From: Myxococcaceae bacterium
Lineage (GTDB): Bacteria > Myxococcota > Myxococcia > Myxococcales > Myxococcaceae
Assembly (NCBI GenBank): GCA_016926755.1
Contig: JAFGNZ010000082.1
Location: 1 to 53,602, forward strand
Length of the DNA: 53,602 nt
Direction: 5' to 3'
Part shown: positions 1 to 8,868 of the stretch, in pieces
Layout: every line of letters begins with the position of its first letter
Numbering within the stretch: position 1 is the first letter of the stretch
Notes under the pieces: model-generated
Database searches by the model: none
What the model saw: only the letters and a program-made list of their open reading frames with translations
Told to the model about the DNA's origin: nothing
Translations under genes and position numbers: made by a program

Positions 1-276
1 TGCCATGCGCCATCGACGTGGCGCCAGGCTCTGGCCGGCCGCCCACGCCAGCTCATGAAGAGCCGCCGCAGGACGCCAGGCCACCCGTCTTGCTGGCCAT
101 GCTCCGCTGGATGCTCCGCTGGCTTGCTCGAGTGCCTCCGTTCAACACCCTGTAAGAGGAATCCAAGAGGGTGTTGAGCCAAGGCGAGCGACTATAGATA
201 TAACGCTTACCCAGCGACCGGGCAGGCGCAGGATGTTGAGGCAGAGCCCACGATCACAGCTTGCCTGCCAGCTCCT
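1..276. other. degenerate DNA flanking the intron, no intact gene
   Basis: No complete gene is visible here. Reading the plus strand in frame 3 from the window edge gives an open frame that ends at the TAA at 153-155 with the residues FNTL. It contains a short tandem repeat, MLRW twice (99-122). This could be the 3' end of a gene cut off by the window, but I cannot name it. The stretch directly beside the intron (about 178-276) is open in more than one frame and has no convincing start. The 13-base string caacaccct(g/c)taa occurs both here (144-156) and just beyond the other end of the intron (2211-2223). Confidence 0.4.
142..177. repeat. inverted repeat (10-bp arms, 16-nt loop) near intron
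   Basis: The arms tcaacaccct (142-151) and agggtgttga (168-177) are perfect complements around a 16-base loop. Neither side has a T-tract, so it is not an obvious terminator. The left arm shares caacaccct with the sequence next to the 5' exon junction of the group II intron (2211-2219). It may therefore mark a duplicated or related intron target. Confidence 0.5.
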
Positions 277-348
277 GTCGGGTAGCCTCCCCGGTCACCC
301 GAGGAGGCCCCCACAGATCCGGACGTGCGGAATTCCCGCATCCGGCTC
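277..348 (-). ncRNA. group II intron domains V and VI
   Basis: Read on the minus strand, 348-314 begins GAGCCGGATGCGGG, then AATTCCGCACGTCCGG, and ends ATCTG. This folds into the classic 34-35-nt domain V hairpin, the catalytic heart of the ribozyme. Directly after it, 313-277 forms domain VI. Its GCCTCC and GGAGGC arms pair, and the following CTACCCGAC supplies the expected bulged adenosine near the 3' splice site. These two domains lie just downstream of the reverse transcriptase stop, as is usual for ORF-containing group II introns. Confidence 0.9.
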
Positions 349-364
349 TTCAGGCTCGGATTCG

Positions 365-1759
365 CTACGTGCCGTGCCGGTGAACGATGCGTGGCCTCGG
401 AAGCTCGAATCGCTCCAGGAGCCGATGCATCGCGTCCCAGTTCACGAATGCCCTCTGGGAGCGGCGGGAGAGCCACTTGCGCCAGATGGCCTTCGTCTCG
501 TGCCACAGCCTCGCGAGCGCTGAGTAGTTCGACGTCACGCCGAAATACGCGTAGTGCCCGTTCAGCTTTCGCGCGAGCGCGCGGTGCTGCACCTCGACAT
601 CATCGTGGCGATGCGTACGGCACCACTCGTTGATGCGGCGTAGCGTGCGACTGAAGCGGTCCTTCGCCGTGCGCTTCTTCACCACCCACTTGCCGTTGCG
701 CGACAAGCCCCAGTAGTGCGTGAAGCCCAGCAGGTCGAAGGTCCCGGGCTTGCCGCCATCCCCGTCAGGTCGGTCCGGCCGGTGAAATGGCACCAGCCGC
801 GTCTTGTCCGGGTGTAGCGTCAGGCCGTACTTCCCGAATCGCTTCGGGAGCACCTCGAACACCCGTTCGGCGTCATCCTTCTGTGTGAACACGAACGTGA
901 AGTCGTCCGCATACCGCACCAGCACCGCCCGGCCTTTCAACCGCGGTTGCACTTCCTGCACGAACCACTTGTCCAGTACCTCGTGCAGGTAGATGTTCGC
1001 CAGCAGCGGCGAGATGACGCCGCCCTGCGGAGTGCCCGACTCGGGGTGCGAGAGCGCCATGCCCTCCATCACCCCGGCGTTCAGCCACTTGCCAATGAGG
1101 CGCAGCAACACGCCGTCACGTACCCGCTGGCCAAGAATCTGTCGGAGATGCTCGTGGTCCAAGGTGTCGAAGAACTTCTTGATGTCGACCTCCAGGACCC
1201 ACCCACCTGCCATCCTCACCGTCGCGTTCTGGAGCGCTTCGCACGCCTGATGCGCGGAGCGACCGGGCCGGAATCCGTACGAGAAGTCGTAGAACTCCTC
1301 CTCGTAAACGGCCTCCAGCACCATCGCTACCGCCCGCTGCAGGACCTTATCCTCGAATGTGGGAATTCCGATGGGCCGCGTCTGCGACCCATCTCCCTTC
1401 GGGATGTGGACCCGCCGCACCGGCGGTGCTCGGTACGTTCCGGACTTGGCGCGGTCGCACAGCGACTGAAGGTTCTCTTCCAGTCTCTCCGCGTACTGCT
1501 CCGCACTTTGCCCGTCGACGCCCTTGGCACCGTCTTTGCGCGTTCGGCGGAATGCTTCGCGCAGCCACTCCACGTCGATGTGCTGGGCCAGGGTGGTGAG
1601 AGCAGCGTCCTTCATCTGCCTGGCCATCGTCGCTATCCGTTCGAGTTTCGTTGAGACGGTTGGTGAGCTCGATGTCTCTCCCATCGTTCCTTCGTCCGGT
1701 TCCGATGTTCCCGGCGCCGCCCTTTGCTCCGCAGGGTCCCGTCGGGTCGGTTCCCCCAC
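365..1759 (-). CDS. ltrA: group II intron reverse transcriptase/maturase
   Basis: This protein of up to 464 residues is the intron-encoded protein. It helps the intron RNA fold and splice, and copies it into DNA at new sites. The reverse transcriptase blocks are in order: [14 protein letters not shown] around 128-141, [12 protein letters not shown] around 161-172, the [16 protein letters not shown] block around 243-258, and the catalytic YADD at 283-286. The maturase (X) region follows, with LLGFTHYWG and a GHYAYFGV motif. The protein ends soon after it, so the zinc-finger/HNH endonuclease domain of larger maturases appears to be absent. The in-frame ATG at 1684 ([18 protein letters not shown]) matches the usual N-terminus of this family better than the ATG at 1759, and may be the true start. 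The frame looks intact. Confidence 0.93.
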   Translation of the reverse strand: MGEPTRRDPAEQRAAPGTSEPDEGTMGETSSSPTVSTKLERIATMARQMKDAALTTLAQHIDVEWLREAFRRTRKDGAKGVDGQSAEQYAERLEENLQSLCDRAKSGTYRAPPVRRVHIPKGDGSQTRPIGIPTFEDKVLQRAVAMVLEAVYEEEFYDFSYGFRPGRSAHQACEALQNATVRMAGGWVLEVDIKKFFDTLDHEHLRQILGQRVRDGVLLRLIGKWLNAGVMEGMALSHPESGTPQGGVISPLLANIYLHEVLDKWFVQEVQPRLKGRAVLVRYADDFTFVFTQKDDAERVFEVLPKRFGKYGLTLHPDKTRLVPFHRPDRPDGDGGKPGTFDLLGFTHYWGLSRNGKWVVKKRTAKDRFSRTLRRINEWCRTHRHDDVEVQHRALARKLNGHYAYFGVTSNYSALARLWHETKAIWRKWLSRRSQRAFVNWDAMHRLLERFELPRPRIVHRHGT

Positions 1760-2207
1760 TTCATCGCTCGTACTGCGGCGCTCCGACTTCTCGGCGCCTC
1801 GACCACGCTCGCTCCCGCTCGCGCGGACGTTCCCGGTTGGTTGGCCGGGTGGCTCCGAGATCTCCCAGGTTCCTGGGTAGCCCCTTGTGTGCGTGCCGAG
1901 CTCTCAGACCCCGGTGGAGCCTGCGTGCCGAGGTCGACGGTTCGTCCGCCTTGCACGCAGGTGCTGCCTTCCGCGTTGAACACCGCGTCGGCCTCCACCA
2001 CACAGGGATTTCGGGGCTCCATCACACGGCCCACACACCCGCTGTCTACGCTTCGCAGCCACGGTCGCCCGTATGTTTCCTACGGCCACGCAAGACTCGC
2101 TCTCGACCAGGCGACCCAACCTGGCCGGACGGGATTTTCACCCGTGGGCTACTCTCTGAAGTTTTGGGCGCTACCCCTCCTCTCCAGCCAGGCTTCTCCT
2201 GGCGCAC

Positions 2208-2523
2208 GCCCAACACCCTCTAACCATCAGAAGGGCACCCCAGTGGGTGATGCACAAGGCGCTCACGGAGGAGCAGGGGCTCTCCGCACCATGAGCACGG
2301 GGGCATGAGTAGGCCGGGGCAAGCGAGGGGCCGCTTGCCGCCCGCGCGAGCCCGTCCGAGCCGCTGCGCTGACGACACGAGGGCTGGCCGGCAGCCAGGC
2401 GCGCATGCGTGCCAGGGTTCAGCTGATCACCGCCCGCATCCGAGCCGGCGGGGTTCCCGACTGCATCCACGAGCCGCATCTTGCTGGAGGGCTTTTTCCT
2501 GATCGTCGGAATGAGGAGGAGTG
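2208..2523. other. gene-free stretch beside the intron
   Basis: I see no intact gene in these 316 bases. On the plus strand the frame next to the intron reads NTL-stop at 2212-2223. Another frame holds a short open segment ending MHKALTEEQGLSAP-stop (2250-2294), perhaps a gene remnant. A hairpin with arms ggcaagcg (2318-2325) and cgcttgcc (2332-2339) has a 6-base loop and no T-tract. The ribosome binding site of the next gene, AGGAGG, is at 2514-2519. Confidence 0.4.
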
Positions 2524-3078
2524 ATGGCATCGGCACTGCGCACGCGAGATCATGAGGAGATTCGTCGGTGGGCCAAAGAGCGGGGAGGCATTCCCACCAT
2601 CGTGAAGGGGACAGAGGGGCTCCTCCGCATCGACTTCATTCGCGGCGCGAAGAGCGGTGGCCGGGAGGCGTCGCTCGAGGAGACCAGCTGGGAAGATTGG
2701 TTTCGAATCTTCGATGAGCGCGAGCTGAGCTTCCTCCACTCGCCCGAGAAGGAGAGCAAGTTCTTCAAGCTCGTGTCGGCGAGCGGCGCGGAGACGCGTG
2801 AGCAGGCACCGAGCGGTGGCGAGTCGCGCGAGCGCGGCGACGGACGTGCCGAGGGCTGGAACACCATCCTCGTCAGCAAGGAGGAGGACGGCTGGCACGT
2901 GGGCGTCGAAGGGGATGGCCACCACAAGCGTTACTCGACCAAGGCCGACGCCGTTCACCACGCCCGCGAGCTGGCTCGGAGGCATCAGCCCGCCGAGCTC
3001 ATCATCGAGAAAGTGGACGGCGAGGAGGAGGATCGCATCCACTACGGTGAGCCGTCCGAGCACGCACCGCATTCGTGA
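2524..3078 (+). CDS. DUF2188 domain protein with N-terminal HEEIRRWA domain
   Basis: This is a small hydrophilic protein of 184 residues with no signal peptide or membrane segment. The N-terminal third carries HEEIRRWAKERGG, then GLLRIDF and a LEETSWEDWF...FDE segment. This short domain recurs in many bacterial hypothetical proteins, some of which have been misnamed as glucan branching enzymes. The C-terminal part (roughly 112-175) looks like DUF2188: a tryptophan-rich strand (GWHVGVEGDG), then KRYSTKADAVHHARELARR, then a strand with a turn (ELIIEKVDGEEEDRIHY). The two parts are joined by a charged linker. I chose the ATG at 2524 because AGGAGG sits four bases upstream; a GTG at 2521 is in the same frame. 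The molecular function is unknown. Confidence 0.75.
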   Translation: MASALRTRDHEEIRRWAKERGGIPTIVKGTEGLLRIDFIRGAKSGGREASLEETSWEDWFRIFDERELSFLHSPEKESKFFKLVSASGAETREQAPSGGESRERGDGRAEGWNTILVSKEEDGWHVGVEGDGHHKRYSTKADAVHHARELARRHQPAELIIEKVDGEEEDRIHYGEPSEHAPHS

Positions 3079-3224
3079 TCGACGATGCCCGCGATGGCCA
3101 CCCGCAGACCTGCCGAAGGCTCTAATGCCAGCGGTAAAGGATCAGGGTCTAATCAGCCACAAGAGTGAGTCTGTCCATCCCCGTGGCTCTCCCTCCTCGC
3201 ACCTCGCGCGGCCAGGGCCCCGGC

Positions 3225-4577
3225 TCAGTAGAAGATGAGCTCGGGCTGAGGGGTGACGGTGGTGGAGAAGTCCCCCGTGTTGCCCGGCTCGGCGGCACCG
3301 CTGGCGGCCGTCGCCCTGGTTCCATCACCACCCTCGCCCCCCGACGCGCCGCCACCGCCACCCGACGCGGCGAGGATGGTGGCCGTGCCCGCGACGGCGG
3401 AGGCCCCCGCTGCGCCGCCGCTGACGACGATGTTGTTGGCATTGGCGATGGAGGGCGGGTTGGACGTGAGGAACTGGACGATGCCCCCGCCGCCCCCTCC
3501 ACCCCCGCCGTAGAGCTGGCCCGTGGCCCCCGCGATGGCGTTGGCTCCCGCTCCTCCACGGGCGCGGATGAAGCCGTTCGAGCCCAGGGTGATGGTGCCG
3601 CGGGAGACGAGGGTGACGACGCCGCCCCCGCCACCTCCACCGCCAGGCAGTGCCGTCCCGGCCGTGACCTGCGCGTTGCGGCCATCGGCGTCAATGAGGC
3701 CATTGATGGTGATGTTACCCCGGGCGGCCAGGATGACCCGGCCTCCAGCCTCGCCACCGAGGTAGGCGGCGGTATTCGTGCTCTTCGGGCGGAAGCCCCC
3801 GCCACCACCGCTCAGGTCGAAGCGGGTGAGCAGCGCCGAGCGCCCCAGGTCCAGGCCCCGGCCGCCCTGGAAGTCCTCCGCGGCGGACACGGCGATACCC
3901 CTGCTCGGCGAGTTGACGGTCTGGACCTGCTGCTCCGGGTTGACGGCGAGGATGCCCTGAGGGCCGATGGTGATGTCCCCGGTGGCGCGAATCGTGGTCC
4001 CGCTCGCCACGATGAGGACGTTGTCGATGCGCACGTTGTGGAACATCAGGTTTGCGCCATTCGGTAGGCTGCCGTAGCCGATGGCGAGGTTCTTGGGGGG
4101 CGAGAAGTCGGGGACGTTGAGGTCGCCCGCGGAGCCGTCGCCGTAGAGCGCGAGCGCACCGGGCTCGCCCTGCGGGCCGGTGTCCCCCACGGGGCCCTGC
4201 ATCCCCTGGGCCCCGTCCGCGCCATTGCACAGGTACCGCGTGGACGTCGCGTCCACCTCCCCCTCATCCACCGTCCCGTTGCCGTTGCGGTCGACGGCGG
4301 CCTGGAGCAGGACGCCCCCTTGCGGGCAGTTCGTGCCCGGGGGCTCGGCCAGGGTGACCATCAGCGCGCCCGGCCCCTGCGGCCCCTGCGCACCCGTCTG
4401 CCCCTGAGGCCCCGGCTCCCCTTGAGGCCCCGGCTCCCCTTGAGGCCCCGGCTCCCCTTGAGGCCCCTCGGAGCCCGCCGAGCCCTTGCAGGCAGCCAAT
4501 CCGAGGAGCCCCGCCATGAGCGAGGCTCGCAGCACTCGAACTCCGGGGACACTGGATAACGGGTGGACGCGCATCAC
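3225..4577 (-). CDS. collagen-like, glycine-rich lipoprotein with DUF7151 domain
   Basis: This 450-residue protein is predicted to be a surface lipoprotein. The N-terminus has a basic start, a hydrophobic stretch and the lipobox LAAC near residues 27-30. A collagen-like G-x-y region follows (GPQGEP three times, then more GPQG units). Next is a DUF7151-type motif (NCPQGG...VDRNGNGTVDEGEV...YLCNG), which may bind a metal, and a second short collagen segment. The rest is a repetitive beta-rich region in which strands such as GGRVILAARGNITINGLIDADG alternate with runs of up to nine glycines. A similar layout is seen in AgmC-like proteins, including the one at 45659-47662. It lies downstream of, and on the same strand as, the radical SAM and M4 protease genes, with a 99-base gap. 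Its function is unknown; a role at the cell surface is inferred. Confidence 0.8.
   Translation of the reverse strand: MMRVHPLSSVPGVRVLRASLMAGLLGLAACKGSAGSEGPQGEPGPQGEPGPQGEPGPQGQTGAQGPQGPGALMVTLAEPPGTNCPQGGVLLQAAVDRNGNGTVDEGEVDATSTRYLCNGADGAQGMQGPVGDTGPQGEPGALALYGDGSAGDLNVPDFSPPKNLAIGYGSLPNGANLMFHNVRIDNVLIVASGTTIRATGDITIGPQGILAVNPEQQVQTVNSPSRGIAVSAAEDFQGGRGLDLGRSALLTRFDLSGGGGGFRPKSTNTAAYLGGEAGGRVILAARGNITINGLIDADGRNAQVTAGTALPGGGGGGGGVVTLVSRGTITLGSNGFIRARGGAGANAIAGATGQLYGGGGGGGGGIVQFLTSNPPSIANANNIVVSGGAAGASAVAGTATILAASGGGGGASGGEGGDGTRATAASGAAEPGNTGDFSTTVTPQPELIFY
4402..4470 (-). repeat. 18-bp tandem repeat encoding GPQGEP
   Basis: An 18-base unit (ccttgaggccccggctcc on the plus strand) is repeated about three times, with further degenerate copies beside it. 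It encodes the collagen-like GPQGEP repeats of the lipoprotein on the minus strand. The copies are nearly identical at the DNA level, which suggests recent expansion and a possible length polymorphism between strains. It is coding and has no spacers. Confidence 0.8.
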
Positions 4578-4676
4578 GACTCCCCCAACGAGGACGACAG
4601 CGGCGCATTCTGGCCCGATTCACGTCGCGTGTGCCAGGGAATGGGCCTCCGTCGTGCGCACGTGCCACGGTGTGAG

Positions 4677-6395
4677 TCACGCCGGCTGCAGGAAGCGTCC
4701 ATCCACGAGATGCTCGATGACCTCACGCGCCGAGCGCGGGCCGAGCTTCACCTTCGCCCCCAGCTGCGCCACCGCGCTGGCGACCGTCGTCGGGTGCTCG
4801 AAGGCGGCCAGGGTGCTCAGGAGGATCTGACCGTCCTTGCCCTGATCCAGCGTCGGATCGCTGAACCTTCGCGGGCTGACCGAAGGTGCGCAGACCAGGC
4901 CCGTCCCGTCAACCGAGCGCACGACGGTCACCTGCTCCTGCGCCACCTTCGCGGGGACCCGGTGAAGTCCCAACCAATCGCCGAGCTTGAACTGAAGCGT
5001 CGCGGGGGCGGTGTTCAGCAGGCGCGTGCGTCCGTTGATCGCGACCCTTCGCCTCGCGGCCCTGTGCTCCCACGCGAGGGCATCCACGTGATCCGACGTG
5101 CGCTGCACCGCCTCCTCGAGCGCCGCGTCGCGGAAGCGCAGCATCGGCACCGTCACCTCTCCTGGCTCGCGTCGCTCGAAGTAACCGAGGAACTCCGTGA
5201 ACGTTCGCGCTTCGGTCACCATGTCGAACCGCGCGGGGTGCTCGGTGACGAGCGCCCCGGGCTGCGCTTCGAGCCGCTGGTAGCCCACCACGCAGTCGAG
5301 GCTGATCGCGCGCTCCACCAGGCGGACTTCCTCTTCGAGCGTGGCGGCGCTGGCGAAGGGGAGGCCCGCGATTCCAGAGATCTCGATGTCCAGGTTCGGA
5401 TGGCGGCGGCAGCTGTCGATGAGCTCGAGGAGCTCCCGGTCCGAGGCACACGGCTTGAGCAGGCCGCGACGCATCTGCTCGTGCCGCTGCTGCTCCGAGA
5501 AGCAGCCGATGTCGAGCACCATGTAGACTTGCTCGAAGGTTCGGGCCAGCGCGTCGATGAGCTCTCTCGGGGCCACCCCCCACAGGAAATACGTACAGGC
5601 GTGGCGTGAGAGATCGACCCCCGCCCAGGTGCTCCGCAGAAACTCCGCCGAGCTCCCCGAGAAGTCGTAGCGCAGCTGCCACGTCCGGTGGGCGATCTCC
5701 TGGTGGTCGCGGCGCACGCTCTCCTCGGACCGCAGGAACGGCTTCGCGCGTCCGAAGGCCGCCTTCTGGTTGCCGCGGGCCCCACCGCAATAGAGGCAGT
5801 TCTCGCCGCACCCCTTGCCGGGCGCGACCCACCCCGAGAAGGCGTGGAGATCCTGCTGGCTCAGGAAGATGTCGTTGAAGTGCGAGTAGTAGACGTCTTC
5901 GCTGTTCGCGGCGCCTTGCACGTACGCCAGTGGCAACCGCCGCGGGGTGCCGTCCGGATCCCGGGTGACGCAGTTGGGCGGAGAGGGCTCACCCTGGCAG
6001 AGCGCCAGCAGCGGCAGCTCGCCGTCGCCCAGGACGATGTGATCGATGCAGTCAAACGATCGCAGCTCCCGCCACCAGTACGACGCGGTGTTGCCGCCCA
6101 CGACGATCCGGATTCCGGGGTCGATCTCTCGCAGCGTCCGAGCCAGGAGCAGCGCGCGGTGGATATGGTGGAACCACTTGAGGCTGATCCCGACGAGCCG
6201 GGGGCGCACGCGGGCCACCAGGGCTTCGAGCGAGCGGGCCACCTCGTCCTCGGATTCGTCCCCGTCGTAGAGCCGGACGAAGGCCTCGATCCCGCTCCGT
6301 CGCAGGTAACCCGCGAGATAGAGGATCCCGCAGGTTGCCTCGCCGGTTCCGGCGCCGAGGAGGAGGACGGGAGAGAGGACGCGACGGCCATGCAT
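4677..6395 (-). CDS. radical SAM protein with N-terminal cobalamin-binding-type domain
   Basis: This 572-residue protein starts at MHGRRVLSPVLLLGAGTG. The N-terminal region (about 1-150) resembles the Rossmann-like B12-binding domain of class B radical SAM enzymes, including RLVGISLKW, IVVGGNTASYWW and IVLGDGELPLLAL. The radical SAM core follows with the cluster motif C196-x3-C200-x2-C203 (KGCGENCLYCGG). Further on are TIM-barrel-like features such as YMVLDIGCFSEQ and IEISGIAGLPF. The last 100 residues form a separate small domain (GQILLSTLAAFEHPTTVASAV) that looks like a winged helix. I prefer the start at 6395 because it lies 14 bases after the stop of the M4 protease gene and opens the conserved domain; the longer frame would overlap that gene. 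The substrate is unknown, and no precursor peptide or known pathway genes are adjacent. Confidence 0.8.
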   Translation of the reverse strand: MHGRRVLSPVLLLGAGTGEATCGILYLAGYLRRSGIEAFVRLYDGDESEDEVARSLEALVARVRPRLVGISLKWFHHIHRALLLARTLREIDPGIRIVVGGNTASYWWRELRSFDCIDHIVLGDGELPLLALCQGEPSPPNCVTRDPDGTPRRLPLAYVQGAANSEDVYYSHFNDIFLSQQDLHAFSGWVAPGKGCGENCLYCGGARGNQKAAFGRAKPFLRSEESVRRDHQEIAHRTWQLRYDFSGSSAEFLRSTWAGVDLSRHACTYFLWGVAPRELIDALARTFEQVYMVLDIGCFSEQQRHEQMRRGLLKPCASDRELLELIDSCRRHPNLDIEISGIAGLPFASAATLEEEVRLVERAISLDCVVGYQRLEAQPGALVTEHPARFDMVTEARTFTEFLGYFERREPGEVTVPMLRFRDAALEEAVQRTSDHVDALAWEHRAARRRVAINGRTRLLNTAPATLQFKLGDWLGLHRVPAKVAQEQVTVVRSVDGTGLVCAPSVSPRRFSDPTLDQGKDGQILLSTLAAFEHPTTVASAVAQLGAKVKLGPRSAREVIEHLVDGRFLQPA

Positions 6396-6409
6396 GAGCG
6401 GGGATTGAG

Positions 6410-8668
6410 TCAGTAGGTGCCCTTCATCGTCACCTGGGTGTACGCGGAGTAGCCACGCGAGCAGGCGTACCAGGTACCGGCGGATGGGCTGCTGATGGTG
6501 CACGTCTCCGTATTGCCAGACAGGTACGGACGGCAGTTGTACGTGCTGGTCGTCGGCGCCGCGTTGTACCGGACGTACAGGTCCGCGTCACCTGTGTTGC
6601 CAGTAGCGCCCGCCTGGTTGAACACCACCGAGCTCTTGCCAGCCGGCACGGTGAGCGTCCAGCAGGTCCACGAGCCGGAGGCGCCGCTGTACGGGGCCGT
6701 CGCCACGCCGTTGGTCAGCGTGTCCCCGCCACCACCCCCGCTGCCGTAGGTGCCCGTCAGCGTCACGCCCGAGTACGTCGAGTACGCGTTCAACATCACG
6801 TACCAGTCGCCAGCCGCCGGGTTGGTGAAGGAGCAGGACTCGGAGTTGCCGCCGGCGTACGGACGGCAGTCGTAGCTGCTGCGGGTCGGCGCAGCGCCGT
6901 ACTTCACGTACAGGTCCGCATCACCCGCGCCACCGCTGATGGTGAACTGGAGGCTGGCCTGGCCCGAGGGAACGGTCAGCTTGTAGTACACGGCCGTGCC
7001 CGTGCTGGCACCGATGCCCGTCACCGGCACGCCGTTGCTCAGCGGGGTGGTGGGCGGCGGCGGGATGACGAGGCCCACGCCCACGGCCTGCCACGCGGCC
7101 GTCACCGCGTCGATGGTCGCCTGATCATAGCCGAGCTGCGCGGCCGCCTGCTCCGTGCACGTCTTCGCCTGCGCGAAGGTGGTGGAGGACGTCATCAAGT
7201 GCGTGTTGGCCCTGAACCAGATCAGGCCGGCATCCTTGACGCCGATGCCCGGCACGACGGTGCTGGACCGGCCGCGCGGGTGCACGCCGCCCTTTGCCAG
7301 CAGGGCGAAGGCCAGGTTGGCGATCCCGGAGCTGTAGTGCACGTCCACGCCCTCGTTGTAGTTCGGGTACCAGTCCAGCGAGCTGCCATCCTTGGCCGGG
7401 TCGTCCATGTAGCGGAGCGCGTCACCCTGGCTGCCTGGCGTCCAGATGTCCTCGCCGATCATCCATACCTCCGGGTCCGGCAGCACGAAGCCACGCGTCC
7501 AGCTCTCGCAGAAGGCGGCGGCGGTATCGCTCATCGCCTCGTTGAGGCCACCCGACTCGCCCGAATAGATGAGACCGGACTCGGCCGCCGTCACCGCGTG
7601 CATCAGCTCGTGCACCGCCACGTCCATGTCCAGCCCCAGCATGGTGGAGTTCACACCGTCGCCATCGCCGAACACCATCTGGGTGCCATCCCAGTAGGCG
7701 TTCACGTAGTTGTTGCCGTAGTGCACCGTGCTGATCAGCACTCCTCCCGTGTAGCTGGACAGGTCCACGCCGAACAGCATCATGAAGCAGTCGTAGGCGC
7801 TGCCCAGCACGTTGTAGTTGGTGTCGACATGGGTGTCCCCAATGGCCGCCTGGCCCTCGCTGCGCTTGAGCGTGCCTGGGGTGACGGAGCCGTTGTTGGC
7901 GCTGTACACCCTCCGGTTCTTCGCGGTGAAGATCTGCGGGACCCTGCGCACAATCTGGCCGCTGCTGGCGTCCACGTACACCCGGTCGTTCACCGGGAGG
8001 CCGTCCGCCGTCATGCCCGTCACGCGCACCTCGTGCGCCAGCACGAGCTGGTCGTTGCCGTCGCGCACGTACACCAGGCGCTCGGGCTGGGCGGCCTGGA
8101 TCCGCGCGGCCGTCGCGTTGCGGGCAGCCACGGCGGCGGCCTCCGCGGAGATCCTCGGCTGGGCGGGCAAGAGGCCCGTGCTCCGGGTGTCACGCGCGGA
8201 GCCGTTGGCGGCGTAGATGTTGCCGGCCCGGTCCACATGGAGGATGAGCTCACCGCCGATGACAGGCAGCCCGTTCTTCAGCTGGCTGAAGCGCAGGTGC
8301 TGGTGACCGAGTTCATCCACCGACACACGCTGGAACACCAGATCCTCCACGCGGAGGCGGTAGATGGGGGCGATGCTGCTCAGCGCGGCCTGCACCGTCG
8401 CCTTCGCATCCCCAGGCGCCAGCCCCATCGCCCAGCCCGAGGCCTGGCCCAGGGGGCCCCGGATGAAGTCGGGAGTCGCATCACGCTGATTGGAGAGGAC
8501 GGTGACGCCGCGCAGCGCGCTCAGCGCCTGCTGGATGTCCGTGCCATCCCTCTCGGCGACCTGCGTCGTCGCGTCATCGGCCCCCACCTGCTGCTCCGTG
8601 GTGCCACACGCGACGTAGGCAAGACTCAACCACGCCGCACAGAACGTCCTCAGCAATGAATGGCTCAT
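6410..8668 (-). CDS. M4 (thermolysin-like) metalloprotease lipoprotein with two PPC domains
   Basis: This 752-residue zinc protease is predicted to be exported. It begins with a hydrophobic signal ending in the lipobox YVAC, so it is probably a lipoprotein. An FTP/PepSY-type propeptide follows (about 40-220), which usually inhibits and chaperones the enzyme. The M4 catalytic domain has HELMH at 353-357 and the third zinc ligand E377 in GLNEAMSD; the 24-residue spacing is as in thermolysin. Two pre-peptidase C-terminal (PPC) domains end the protein, each with DADLYV(R/K)Y and a conserved cysteine pair (NCRPY...ETC and DCRPY...ESC). They are normally cleaved or involved in secretion. The start at 8668 has GGAGGGG just upstream. 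The radical SAM gene follows after 14 bases, so the two may be co-transcribed. Likely a predatory or nutritional protease (inference). Confidence 0.93.
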   Translation of the reverse strand: MSHSLLRTFCAAWLSLAYVACGTTEQQVGADDATTQVAERDGTDIQQALSALRGVTVLSNQRDATPDFIRGPLGQASGWAMGLAPGDAKATVQAALSSIAPIYRLRVEDLVFQRVSVDELGHQHLRFSQLKNGLPVIGGELILHVDRAGNIYAANGSARDTRSTGLLPAQPRISAEAAAVAARNATAARIQAAQPERLVYVRDGNDQLVLAHEVRVTGMTADGLPVNDRVYVDASSGQIVRRVPQIFTAKNRRVYSANNGSVTPGTLKRSEGQAAIGDTHVDTNYNVLGSAYDCFMMLFGVDLSSYTGGVLISTVHYGNNYVNAYWDGTQMVFGDGDGVNSTMLGLDMDVAVHELMHAVTAAESGLIYSGESGGLNEAMSDTAAAFCESWTRGFVLPDPEVWMIGEDIWTPGSQGDALRYMDDPAKDGSSLDWYPNYNEGVDVHYSSGIANLAFALLAKGGVHPRGRSSTVVPGIGVKDAGLIWFRANTHLMTSSTTFAQAKTCTEQAAAQLGYDQATIDAVTAAWQAVGVGLVIPPPPTTPLSNGVPVTGIGASTGTAVYYKLTVPSGQASLQFTISGGAGDADLYVKYGAAPTRSSYDCRPYAGGNSESCSFTNPAAGDWYVMLNAYSTYSGVTLTGTYGSGGGGGDTLTNGVATAPYSGASGSWTCWTLTVPAGKSSVVFNQAGATGNTGDADLYVRYNAAPTTSTYNCRPYLSGNTETCTISSPSAGTWYACSRGYSAYTQVTMKGTY

Positions 8669-8868
8669 ATTCGCCCCTCCGTTGAAGTGGATGCTACCAG
8701 AACGGAGGCGCTCCCATTGCAAGCAAACGGCTGCCCCAGAGCTGGAGCACGGCTGGCACGAGAAGCAACGCCCCACTTCCGCCCGTGGCGATGACACTCG
8801 TTTTGGCGTCGGCAACCCTCACGAGCAATGACGCGTTGGTGGCCGAGGCCCTAAAGTCTCTCGCCCAC

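Larger units (their letters stand above)
277..2207 (-). mobile_element. group II intron (about 1.93 kb) with its own reverse transcriptase
   Basis: Both ends can be placed on the minus strand. The 5' end is GTGCGCCAGG starting at 2207, which fits the GUGYG consensus of group II introns. The 3' end is CTACCCGAC finishing at 277, which ends in AY with a candidate branch-point adenosine about seven bases upstream. Between them lie a 5' RNA segment of about 450-520 bases (domains I-III), the maturase gene (365-1759), and domains V and VI (277-348). The intron lies antisense to the plus-strand fragment it interrupts. With the intron removed, the plus strand would read through to an NTL-stop end. 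All expected parts are present, so it may be mobile. The exact splice sites are inferred from consensus. Confidence 0.85.

Noticed and set aside
2318-2339. Hairpin ggcaagcg/cgcttgcc as a terminator
   Set aside because: No T-tract and no gene ends close by on either strand.
4402-4470. Short regular repeats resembling a CRISPR array
   Set aside because: The repeat unit is 18 bases with no spacers, lies inside a gene and encodes GPQGEP collagen repeats.
4578-4676. Possible RiPP precursor peptide next to the radical SAM gene
   Set aside because: The 99-base gap has no start codon with a ribosome binding site and no leader/core-like peptide.
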